From contig NZ_JUPI01000054.1 of NCBI RefSeq assembly GCF_001074805.1, positions 1 to 43,536 on the forward strand: a DNA stretch of 43,536 nt, read 5' to 3'. The position numbers and the translations under genes were made by a program. Positions 8,999 to 15,058 of the stretch are shown here, one piece after another. Position 1 is the first letter of the stretch. Every line of letters starts with the position of its first letter. The stretch is from Streptococcus parasanguinis (lineage in GTDB: Bacteria; Bacillota; Bacilli; Lactobacillales; Streptococcaceae). The notes under the pieces were generated by a model. That model saw only the letters and a program-made list of their open reading frames with translations, was not told the origin of the DNA and did not search any database.

Positions 8999-9260
8999 AA
9001 ATATTGATTTGATTGCTTTCCATCCAGGTCAATATATTGGAGAGCTAATTGAAGATTATCAAATGACCCAGAAAGAATTTGCGGAGAAGTTGGGGCTATC
9101 ACCAAAGGCTATAAGTAAATTAGTGAATGGTGAGGAGTCGATTACTAATGATATTGCTCAGAAGTTAGCGGAATTGACTAATATTTCGATGAAAACATGG
9201 CTGAATTTACAAACTTCCTATGATACGAAAGTGGCAGAAGGGGCAGTACCTTGGGAATGA
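8979..9260 (+). CDS. HigA-family addiction-module antitoxin-like HTH protein
   Basis: A 93-residue protein. The ATG at 8979 is chosen because AAAGGA sits 7-8 bases upstream and because HigA homology begins here. FHPGQYIGELIEDYQMTQ, then EFAEKLGLSPKAISKLVNGE (a complete helix-turn-helix) and WLNLQTSYD are hallmark segments of HigA antitoxins (HTH_3/XRE type). HigA normally neutralises the RelE-like HigB toxin and represses its own operon. No HigB is visible on either side. The gene instead overlaps the 353-residue membrane protein gene by 20 bases, so it may pair with that protein or be an orphan. Confidence 0.8.
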   Translation: MRKTIVENIDLIAFHPGQYIGELIEDYQMTQKEFAEKLGLSPKAISKLVNGEESITNDIAQKLAELTNISMKTWLNLQTSYDTKVAEGAVPWE

Positions 9261-9335
9261 TTGTTATAGAGAACTATTACTTCGTTTCGTAATGGTCTTG
9301 TAGTCACTTTCCTAATTTTTTTCGAATTATAGAAG

Positions 9336-9360
9336 TAGAGGGACCTTCCCTCTATTTTTT
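9336..9360 (+). terminator. Rho-independent terminator
   Basis: TAGAGGGA pairs exactly with TCCCTCTA around a CCT loop and is followed by TTTTTT. It ends the defence island transcripts before the Rpn gene. Confidence 0.85.
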
Positions 9361-9377
9361 ATCGAAAAGGAGCAGGG

Positions 9378-10265
9378 ATGCAAAAGAGACACGCGCATGT
9401 ATCGCCGACCTTGGACATCATGGCCAAGAAGATTTTTAGTTTGCCGGAAGTGACGACGGCCTTTATTCGAGACATTTTGGAGCTGGATGTAGAGGACGCT
9501 CAGATTGTGGAGGGAAGCCAGCCCCACAGCATGGCCTATGAGGAGGATGACTTGTTCTCCACTGCGGTGGATGTGAGAGCCAAGCTCCATGATGGAACCG
9601 AGGTGATCATCGAGATCCAGATTCGTAAGCAGCAGTATTTCTTGAATCGGTTCCATTACTATTTGGCCAATCAGCTGGTGGAGAATGTACAAAAACTGCG
9701 CCAGCAAGGACAGACACATAAGATGTACGAGCAGATGGAGCCCGTCTATGGGATTGCGATTTTAGAGAAGTCGCTCTTACTGGACGAAGAGGCTGCCATC
9801 AACAAATACTGGCTGACCAATAGCCGGTCTGGCAAGCAACTCAAGGCCTATTATAAAAATGGCAAGCACCAAAATCTTCTGCAGGTTGCCTTTTTAGAGC
9901 TAGACAAGTATAATAAAGATGAGAACCTGACAGATGCAGGCAGACAGTGGTTGGAGTTTTTTGGGAATCTTCCCTTTACAAAAGCTCCCAGTCAGGCCGT
10001 TGCTCACGCAGATTCATTACTAGATTCATCTAGCTGGACCAAGGAGGAGAAGACCATGATAGACGAGCGTATTCGTATTCAAGAAAATTATGATATGACC
10101 CTGGAGACGGCGATTGACGAAGCGCGAGAAGAAGGTCTGGAGCAAGGTCGTAATGAAGAACGTCTGCAGTTAATCCGCAAAATGATCTCACGAGGAATGT
10201 CGCCTGAGTTGATCTCGGAGATGACGGGTTTGTCCATTGAAGAGATCAAATCTATGTTAGCGTAA
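9378..10265 (+). CDS. Rpn family PD-(D/E)XK recombination-promoting nuclease
   Basis: A 295-residue protein of the Rpn/PD-(D/E)XK family, often annotated as a transposase-like nuclease and shown in E. coli to cut DNA and act against phage. The nuclease core shows D65 (TAVDVRAKL) and the family's E79-x-Q81 (IIEIQI). The N-terminus (VSPTLDIMAKKIFSLPEV) is also typical. The C-terminal tail has an EGLEQGRNEE linker and a small helical module (GMSPELISEMTGLSIEEIKSML). AAAAGGAG precedes the ATG. Inside the gene, AAGGAGG at 10041-10047 stands 8 bases before an in-frame ATG, a likely second start. The tail is duplicated directly downstream. Confidence 0.88.
   Translation: MQKRHAHVSPTLDIMAKKIFSLPEVTTAFIRDILELDVEDAQIVEGSQPHSMAYEEDDLFSTAVDVRAKLHDGTEVIIEIQIRKQQYFLNRFHYYLANQLVENVQKLRQQGQTHKMYEQMEPVYGIAILEKSLLLDEEAAINKYWLTNSRSGKQLKAYYKNGKHQNLLQVAFLELDKYNKDENLTDAGRQWLEFFGNLPFTKAPSQAVAHADSLLDSSSWTKEEKTMIDERIRIQENYDMTLETAIDEAREEGLEQGRNEERLQLIRKMISRGMSPELISEMTGLSIEEIKSMLA
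10056..10265 (+). CDS. Predicted intragenic small protein (RpnS-like antitoxin)
   Basis: An in-frame ATG at residue 227 of the Rpn nuclease, 8 bases after a perfect AAGGAGG (10041-10047), would give a 69-residue protein identical to the nuclease tail (MIDERIRIQENYD onwards). In E. coli, Rpn genes make such a small internal protein that blocks the full-length nuclease. Here only the ribosome site and frame are seen; expression and function are inferred by analogy. The same site and start recur in the duplicated copy at 10295, where they can only serve the small protein. Confidence 0.45.
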   Translation: MIDERIRIQENYDMTLETAIDEAREEGLEQGRNEERLQLIRKMISRGMSPELISEMTGLSIEEIKSMLA

Positions 10266-10294
10266 GATCTAGCTGGACCAAGGAGGAGAAGACC

Positions 10295-10540
10295 ATGATA
10301 GACGAGCGGATTCGGATTCAAGAAAATTATGATATGACCATGGAGACGGCTATTGACGAAGCGCGAGAAGAAGGTTTAGTACAAGGGCTGGAACAAGGCT
10401 TAGAGCAAGGGCTGGAAAAAGGCTTGGAACAAGGACGTAAACAGTTGGTATGTGAGATGATTTCACGAGGAATGTTGCCTGATCTTATATCGGAGATGAC
10501 GGGTTTGTCCATTGAAGAAATTGAGACTCTTCTTTCCTGA
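10295..10540 (+). CDS. Free-standing Rpn tail protein (RpnS-like)
   Basis: An 81-residue protein made from the duplicated Rpn tail. It has its own AAGGAGG at 10280-10286, 8 bases before the ATG. It shares MIDERIRIQENYDMT, TAIDEAREEG and the end module EMTGLSIEEIE with the nuclease tail. The linker is expanded to five tetrapeptides (LVQG, LEQG, LEQG, LEKG, LEQG) where the full gene has one. It lacks all nuclease residues. It may be a second antitoxin or a spare tail for recombination with the nuclease gene; a dead duplication is the alternative, though the frame is intact. A terminator follows directly. Confidence 0.65.
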   Translation: MIDERIRIQENYDMTMETAIDEAREEGLVQGLEQGLEQGLEKGLEQGRKQLVCEMISRGMLPDLISEMTGLSIEEIETLLS

Positions 10541-10549
10541 GTCGTTAAC

Positions 10550-10574
10550 GGAGGCACCGCCTCTTTTCTTTTTT
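10550..10574 (+). terminator. Rho-independent terminator
   Basis: GAGGC pairs with GCCTC around ACC, followed by a T-rich run. It ends the Rpn region. Confidence 0.7.
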
Positions 10575-10624
10575 GAAAAAACTTGAAAATTTTCCTATTT
10601 TTTCAATCTGCCTTTCTAGAATTG

Positions 10625-10633
10625 TGGTAGAAT
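10625..10633 (+). promoter_or_regulatory. Extended -10 promoter of the hydroxyacid dehydrogenase gene
   Basis: TGGTAGAAT fits the extended -10 pattern with one change. A perfect 9-base inverted repeat, TTGAAAAAA (10573-10581) and TTTTTTCAA (10598-10606), lies upstream and could be an operator, but it is A/T only and may be chance. Confidence 0.45.
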
Positions 10634-10693
10634 AGAGTCAACAAAGAGCTATCCTCACCAACAGTGTGATCGATACTAGAAAAGAGGATTCTG

Positions 10694-11617
10694 ATGACAA
10701 GAAAAATTGGTATTATTGGTTTGGGGCATGTGGGTGCGACCTTGGCCCACAGCATGATTTTGAAACACACCTGCGATCACTTGGTCTTGATTGATACCAA
10801 TGAGAAAAAGGTCAAGGCAGATGCCTTGGATTTCTGTGACACAGTTGCCAATACGGGGTATCCGGTTCATATCACGGTCAATGACTACGCGGCTTTAAAA
10901 GATGCGGATGTCGTGGTGTCGACTCTTGGAAATATCGAGTTGCAGGCTAATAACACAGATGACCGTTTTGCGGAGCTTCCTTTTACTAGCAAGCAAGTGG
11001 TGCAAGTAGCGCGTGATTTGAAGGCTTCTGGCTTTAGCGGGGTCTTATTGGTAGTGACCAATCCGGTCGATGCGGTTACTCAACTCTATCAACAATATAC
11101 CGGCCTTCCAAAAGAGCAGGTGATTGGGACAGGAACCTTGCTGGATACAGCTCGGATGAAGCGTGCAGTCGCCGATCGTTTGCAGGTTTCTCCTGCTAGT
11201 GTATCAGGCTATAACCTTGGTGAGCATGGAAATTCTCAATTTGTTGCTTGGAGTCAGGTCCGTGTCAAAGGACACGCTATTACCGATCTCTTCTCTCAAG
11301 AAGAGCTTGATGCCATCAACTACGAGTCCTTGCGTGGTGGTCATACTGTCTTTTTTGGCAAATTCTATACCAATTTTGGAATTGCTGCAGCAGCCCAACG
11401 CTTAGCAGAAGCTGTGATCAATGATAGCCACGAGGAAATGCCGGTCTCTAACTATCGTCCAGAATACGGAACCTATCTTGGCTATCCAGCGATTGTAGGT
11501 CGAAAAGGAATTATTGAACGATTGGACTTACATTTGACAGAAGAAGAAAAAGAAAAATTACTCCATTCAGCCGAAACCATCAAGGAAAACACAAAAAAAG
11601 GACTGGAGCATGCATAA
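10694..11617 (+). CDS. L-2-hydroxyisocaproate dehydrogenase-like NAD-dependent hydroxyacid dehydrogenase
   Basis: A 307-residue member of the lactate/malate dehydrogenase superfamily. The NAD site is GLGHVG at 9-14 with D34 (LIDTNEKK) for the ribose. Catalytic residues are R91 in the substrate loop (TDDRFAELPF), D151 and R154 (DTARMKR) and H178 (GEHGNS). The loop STLGNIELQANN and the segment SGYNLGEHGNSQFVAWS match Lactobacillus/Weissella L-2-hydroxyisocaproate dehydrogenase much better than classic lactate dehydrogenase, which has a GAPQKPGE loop. It should reduce branched 2-oxo acids such as 2-oxoisocaproate to L-hydroxy acids, using NADH. It is a single-gene unit with its own promoter and a repeat-derived terminator. 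Confidence 0.88.
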   Translation: MTRKIGIIGLGHVGATLAHSMILKHTCDHLVLIDTNEKKVKADALDFCDTVANTGYPVHITVNDYAALKDADVVVSTLGNIELQANNTDDRFAELPFTSKQVVQVARDLKASGFSGVLLVVTNPVDAVTQLYQQYTGLPKEQVIGTGTLLDTARMKRAVADRLQVSPASVSGYNLGEHGNSQFVAWSQVRVKGHAITDLFSQEELDAINYESLRGGHTVFFGKFYTNFGIAAAAQRLAEAVINDSHEEMPVSNYRPEYGTYLGYPAIVGRKGIIERLDLHLTEEEKEKLLHSAETIKENTKKGLEHA

Positions 11618-11623
11618 AAGAGA

Positions 11624-11660
11624 GGAGGCTGGGACAAAAGTCCTAGCCTCTCAATTGTCT
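11624..11660 (+). terminator. Terminator from a partial copy of the intergenic repeat
   Basis: GAGGCTGGGAC pairs with GTCCTAGCCTC around AAAA. The sequence through CAATTGTCTT matches the right end of the 1-178 and 26401-26625 repeat elements, so this is a truncated copy working as a terminator. Confidence 0.8.
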
Positions 11661-11712
11661 TAGCCCTTGCTTAGTGAATTTAATAAAGCTTAGTAAATCC
11701 AAGTTGTAATTC

Positions 11713-11740
11713 TTGACATTACATCTAGGACATGTATAAT
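11713..11740 (+). promoter_or_regulatory. Sigma-A promoter of the FMN reductase gene
   Basis: TTGACA and TATAAT are both perfect, 16 bases apart. The start codon lies 44 bases downstream. Confidence 0.8.
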
Positions 11741-11784
11741 AGTTAATATAACAAATGTTCTTACAACAGAAAGAGAAAGCAACT

Positions 11785-12324
11785 ATGAAAAACATTTTAT
11801 TTATCGTCGGATCCCTTCGTCAAGGATCTTTCAACCATCAAATGGCCCAGAAAGCAGAAAGCCTTCTTGAAGGAAAAGCAACGGTGACTTACTTGGACTA
11901 CAAGGACATCCCAATGATGAACCAAGATTTGGAAACGCCAACCTTGCCAGCTGTGCAAGCAGCACGTGATGCGGTCCTTGCTGCGGATGCCATCTGGATC
12001 TTCTCACCAGTCTACAACTTTGCCATTCCAGGTGTAGTGAAAAACCTGATCGACTGGCTTAGCCGTGCCCTTGACCTGTCAGAAACTCGTGGTCCATCTG
12101 CCCTCCAAGACAAGATCGTAACCGTCTCTTCAGTCGCTAATGCAGGACACGAGCCAATGTTTGCGGCTTACCAAGCCCTCTTACCATTCGTTCGTACTCA
12201 AGTAGTGGGAGACTTCACAGGAACAACTGTTAACCCAGAAGCCTGGGCAACAGGTGAATTAGTCTTGACAGATGAAGCAATCGCAGGATTAGAAAAACAA
12301 GCCCAAGCTTTATTAGAAGCATAA
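11785..12324 (+). CDS. NADPH-dependent FMN reductase family protein
   Basis: A 179-residue flavodoxin-like reductase. The ATG at 11785 is chosen because the protein then starts [20 protein letters not shown], the standard FMN phosphate-binding opening (GSLRxGSFN) of the family; an in-frame ATG 30 bases upstream would add a tail without homology. A second flavin contact region is [20 protein letters not shown] at about residues 76-95, the usual PxYNxxxPGxLKNxIDW signature. Relatives reduce FMN, quinones or azo compounds with NADPH. It is a single-gene unit with a strong promoter and a bidirectional terminator. The natural substrate is unknown. Confidence 0.88.
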   Translation: MKNILFIVGSLRQGSFNHQMAQKAESLLEGKATVTYLDYKDIPMMNQDLETPTLPAVQAARDAVLAADAIWIFSPVYNFAIPGVVKNLIDWLSRALDLSETRGPSALQDKIVTVSSVANAGHEPMFAAYQALLPFVRTQVVGDFTGTTVNPEAWATGELVLTDEAIAGLEKQAQALLEA

Positions 12325-12333
12325 GAAAAGCAT

Positions 12334-12367
12334 AAAAAAAGTTGAGACAGAAGTCTCAGCTTTTTTT
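12334..12367. terminator. Bidirectional rho-independent terminator
   Basis: A7-GTTGAGAC pairs with GTCTCAGC-T7 around AGAA. The A and T runs on either side serve both the reductase gene and the converging VIT-family gene, whose stop codon overlaps the end. Confidence 0.85.
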
Positions 12368-13061
12368 AAATACTAAACAATTGTCCGAAGAAGTAAGTCA
12401 CACCCATGGTGAGAAGGCCAATGATCAGGTTGCGAAGCATGGCTGGCTTGGTAGGTGCTTTTCCCAGTTTCGCACTGGTATAGCCAGTGAAGATCAAGGA
12501 TAGTCCAACAACGAAGACTGTCACTGGAATGCGATAGTTAGCTGGAAAGAGAATGATAGAGAGCATTGGAGGAAGGGAACCAATAGAAAAAGCAAGGAAG
12601 CTAGATGCTGCTGCATGCCAAGGATTGGTAAATTCTTCGTATTCAATGCCGTATTTCTCTTCGACCAAGGCTTTGAGGGGGTGTTTCAGAAAGGCCCGTT
12701 CTGTCAAAATCTTTGCGGAAGTTTCGCATTCTCCATTTTGAAGAAAAGCATGGTAGAGAGATTCTCTCGCTAACTTTGGATCGCGATCCAACAAGGCTTG
12801 TTCGCGGTTAACAGCGGCTTCTTCCGTGTCTTTTTGTGTGGAAACAGAGACATACTCACCTCCCGCCATCGAAAAGGCACCGGCCAGAATTGCAGACAAG
12901 CCAGATAAGAAAATGATCCAGATGTTATGCGTGGCACTGGCCACCCCGATCACCACTCCAGCGATAGAAATGATTCCATCATTGGCCCCTAGAACCGCAG
13001 CTCTCAAAATATTCAAGCGATCGCTAAATGATTCATCTACTCCATGTTTTATTTCAGTCAT
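12366..13061 (-). CDS. VIT1/CCC1 transporter family protein
   Basis: A 231-residue membrane protein of the VIT family, whose members move iron or manganese across membranes. The N-terminal signature RLNILRAAVLGANDGIISIA leads into the first membrane segment. A second segment ends in the SMAGGEYVSVSTQKD motif typical of the family. A cytoplasmic helical metal-binding region follows (about 80-145, rich in E, H and K), then three C-terminal membrane segments. In eukaryotes the family loads vacuoles; in bacteria it is thought to export excess metal. On the minus strand, AAGGAG precedes the start. It is a single-gene unit. Confidence 0.85.
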   Translation of the reverse strand: MTEIKHGVDESFSDRLNILRAAVLGANDGIISIAGVVIGVASATHNIWIIFLSGLSAILAGAFSMAGGEYVSVSTQKDTEEAAVNREQALLDRDPKLARESLYHAFLQNGECETSAKILTERAFLKHPLKALVEEKYGIEYEEFTNPWHAAASSFLAFSIGSLPPMLSIILFPANYRIPVTVFVVGLSLIFTGYTSAKLGKAPTKPAMLRNLIIGLLTMGVTYFFGQLFSI

Positions 13062-13302
13062 ACAATGTCTCCTTTTCCTTATTTAGAATGATTATAAATA
13101 AAATACAGAAAGAAATCAAGGATTTTAACTCAAATGATAAAAGTTAGACAATTTAATGGAACCTTTTAGTTGTAAAATTTGACATTACAAGCAAAATGGA
13201 GAGAGAATTTGACATACACCTATCCTATCAAGGTTTATTTAGCAGAAGTGCATAATTTTTGAGGATCCTGATGGCATTCTAACGCGAGTGCGGAAAGGAT
13301 AA

Positions 13303-13333
13303 CAAAAAACAGCAGGCTTCCTGCTGTTTTTTG
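13303..13333. terminator. Bidirectional rho-independent terminator
   Basis: AAAAAACAGCAGG pairs with CCTGCTGTTTTTT around CTT. It sits just past the end of the minus-strand efflux gene and ends it. The 13062-13302 stretch otherwise holds only the AT-rich upstream region of the VIT-family gene. Confidence 0.85.
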
Positions 13334-13343
13334 ACGAGATAAA

Positions 13344-14738
13344 TTAGTTGTTTTCATTATCTTTTCCTACCACCCAAAATAAGAGAAGGAGTTGGAAAAT
13401 ACCTAAGGCAAATAAGGCCATGAAACCGTTGCGACTTCCTTTAGCTGTGGCTTGGGTGAAATCCAGCTTTTGATTGGCTTGGCTCATGGCAACGATCAAG
13501 GAAGCCAGAGTTGTTCCAACAGCACCTGCAAATTGTTGCAAAGTATTAAAGATTGCGTTCGCATCGGGTTGCTCTTCCAGAGAGAGTTGTTTTTGTCCGT
13601 TTGTCATGATATTGCCAAAGGCCAGCCCCATACCGGTCATGAAGATCATGTAAAAGATGAGAATCAAGCCATTTGTCAGCTTCAGTCCAAAGAGTGTGAA
13701 GAAGAAATGAGCCAGAAGTATCAAACTAGCTCCAAGGAGAATCGGTTTGCGAGCGCCCAACTTATCTAGAATGAGACCAGAGAAGGGAGCAAAACCTGCT
13801 CCAATGATGGCTCCTGGAAGCAACATCAAGGCTGCAAGCGTGGTGCTCGAGTGGTTGACCAATTGGACATAATTGGGCAAGAGGAAACTCATGGCCAGAG
13901 AACCTAATTGGAAGGTGAAAAAGGCAAGAACATGGCCAGTGAGGAGATGGTTCTTTAAGATGGCAAGGTTGATAATGGGAGTTTCTAACTGATTGGACCG
14001 CCAGACTAAGAGAACCAGTCCCAAGAATCCGATCACCAGCCAACCAAGGACAGAAAAACTAAAGAAAGCATGGTCAGAGAGTCCGTGAATGCCTAGAATC
14101 AAGCCTAAAAATAAAGCAATAATGGCGAGAAGACTCATGATATCAAGCCTTTCTCGCTTGACTGTACTGATTTGTTTAATGGAGCGAAGTCCTGCAACCA
14201 GAGAAGCTAGAAGGATCGGGAATTGAACCAAAAAGATGGACCGCCAACCGAAGTTAGCCGTCAAGAGACCACCGACAGTAGGCCCAATAGCGGGAGCGAT
14301 GGCTGTTATCAGGGTACCCACTCCCATCATGAGACCGATCTTGCGTTTTGGGACCTGCTCTAAAATGATATTAAACATCAGAGGAAGGGCAAAACCAACC
14401 CCCATTCCTTGGACCAATCGACCCAAAACCACAAAGCCAAAACTTGGAGCTAGGAAGTCAATGAGAACACCTAAAACAGATAGGAGATTTCCAACTAAAA
14501 AGATGGACTTCATTTTAAAAGAGCGTTTGAGATAAGCAGACAAGGGGACCACACAGGCAACCACTAGAAGATAGATGGTGGTGACCCACTGGACGGTTGC
14601 GGTATTGATCTCAAATTCCTTCATCAATATTGGGAAGGTGATATTCATGGCAGTTTCTCCAGCCACCCCGCAAAAGGAAAGGATCCCTGTTGCAAAAATA
14701 GCGTATAGGACCTTGGCTGAAATTTTTTCTTGTGACAT
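13344..14738 (-). CDS. MFS drug efflux transporter, DHA2 (EmrB/QacA) type
   Basis: A 464-residue major facilitator protein with 13-14 hydrophobic segments, the length of the 14-segment DHA2 group. The antiporter motif C is clear at about residues 150-172 (APAIGPTVGGLLTANFGWRS). LGRLVQGMGVGFALPL at about 105-120 is the conserved helix-4 region. It likely expels drugs or other toxic organic compounds in exchange for protons. The AGGAGG of its ribosome site overlaps the stop codon of a 36-residue leader ORF. A perfect promoter with a palindrome at the predicted transcript start lies upstream, so expression is probably induced by a substrate. The actual drug range is unknown. Confidence 0.9.
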   Translation of the reverse strand: MSQEKISAKVLYAIFATGILSFCGVAGETAMNITFPILMKEFEINTATVQWVTTIYLLVVACVVPLSAYLKRSFKMKSIFLVGNLLSVLGVLIDFLAPSFGFVVLGRLVQGMGVGFALPLMFNIILEQVPKRKIGLMMGVGTLITAIAPAIGPTVGGLLTANFGWRSIFLVQFPILLASLVAGLRSIKQISTVKRERLDIMSLLAIIALFLGLILGIHGLSDHAFFSFSVLGWLVIGFLGLVLLVWRSNQLETPIINLAILKNHLLTGHVLAFFTFQLGSLAMSFLLPNYVQLVNHSSTTLAALMLLPGAIIGAGFAPFSGLILDKLGARKPILLGASLILLAHFFFTLFGLKLTNGLILIFYMIFMTGMGLAFGNIMTNGQKQLSLEEQPDANAIFNTLQQFAGAVGTTLASLIVAMSQANQKLDFTQATAKGSRNGFMALFALGIFQLLLLFWVVGKDNENN

Positions 14739-14754
14739 CGGTGTCTGATTCCTC

Positions 14755-14865
14755 CTAAATCTTCCTAAAGAGATGGACTATGGTATAAAAATCATGGTTA
14801 CGATCTGATTTTCCGTCAGCTCCAATCGCTATGAGCATAGCAAGACCAACGGTAACCTGATCCAT
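14755..14865 (-). CDS. Candidate 36-residue leader peptide of the efflux pump gene
   Basis: This short frame begins MDQVTVGLAMLIAIGADGKS and ends VHLFRKI. It starts about 14 bases after the predicted transcript start with no ribosome site, so it would be translated almost leaderless. Its TAG lies in the AGGAGG used by the transporter gene, leaving 16 bases between stop and start. The layout suits translational coupling or attenuation, as known for leader peptides of resistance genes. The inverted repeats GCTATG/CATAGC (14828-14841) and GGTTAC/GGTAACC (14796-14857) inside it could form competing RNA stems. No homologue is recognised. Confidence 0.45.
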   Translation of the reverse strand: MDQVTVGLAMLIAIGADGKSDRNHDFYTIVHLFRKI

Positions 14866-14870
14866 CGTTT

Positions 14871-14882
14871 TGTTAGCTAACA
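14871..14882. promoter_or_regulatory. Palindromic operator candidate TGTTAGCTAACA
   Basis: A perfect 12-base palindrome lies directly after the -10 box, at the predicted transcript start of the efflux operon. A repressor bound here would block initiation. No regulator gene is adjacent. Confidence 0.5.
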
Positions 14883-14885
14883 AAT

Positions 14886-14914
14886 AGTATAGAGGAAATG
14901 AAGACCCCTGTCAA
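14886..14914 (-). promoter_or_regulatory. Sigma-A promoter of the leader/efflux operon
   Basis: On the minus strand TTGACA (14914-14909) and TATACT (14891-14886) are exactly 17 bases apart, an almost ideal promoter. Confidence 0.8.
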
Positions 14915-14997
14915 AGAGTTTTTGAAAAGTTTTGAAAATATTAACAGCATTCTCAACTGATGGCGTCTCTCCAAACGAAAGGAAAGGCTCGCCAGTA

Positions 14998-15006
14998 TGG
15001 TATAAT
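14998..15006 (+). promoter_or_regulatory. Extended -10 promoter of the EIIC-like operon
   Basis: TGGTATAAT is a perfect extended -10, 52 bases before the start codon at 15059. Between it and the divergent efflux promoter lies about 80 bases with nothing else recognisable. Confidence 0.6.
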
Positions 15007-15058
15007 AATAGAAAAGTAAACAATGTGAATAAGTCAATCAACTCGAACAGGAGGCCCC

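Larger units (their letters stand above)
10028..10540 (+). repeat. Tandem duplication of the Rpn C-terminal coding segment
   Basis: The segment beginning ATCTAGCTGGACCAAGGAGG occurs at 10028 and again at 10267. The two copies continue in parallel to the stop codons at 10265 and 10540. The second copy carries several substitutions and about 36 extra bases, an in-frame expansion of a 12-base unit coding for L-E-Q-G. Confidence 0.85.

Noticed and set aside
10376-10436. 12-base repeats taken as a CRISPR-like or satellite array
   Set aside because: They are in-frame codon repeats for L-E-Q-G within the duplicated Rpn tail and have no spacers.
9378-10540. Insertion sequence, since Rpn proteins are often labelled transposase
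   Set aside because: No terminal inverted repeats or target duplication were seen around the gene, and the D/ExQ nuclease layout fits Rpn rather than a DDE transposase.
13762-14043. Minus-strand 93-codon frame and plus-strand frames within the efflux gene
   Set aside because: They are shadows in other frames of a well-supported 464-residue transporter gene.
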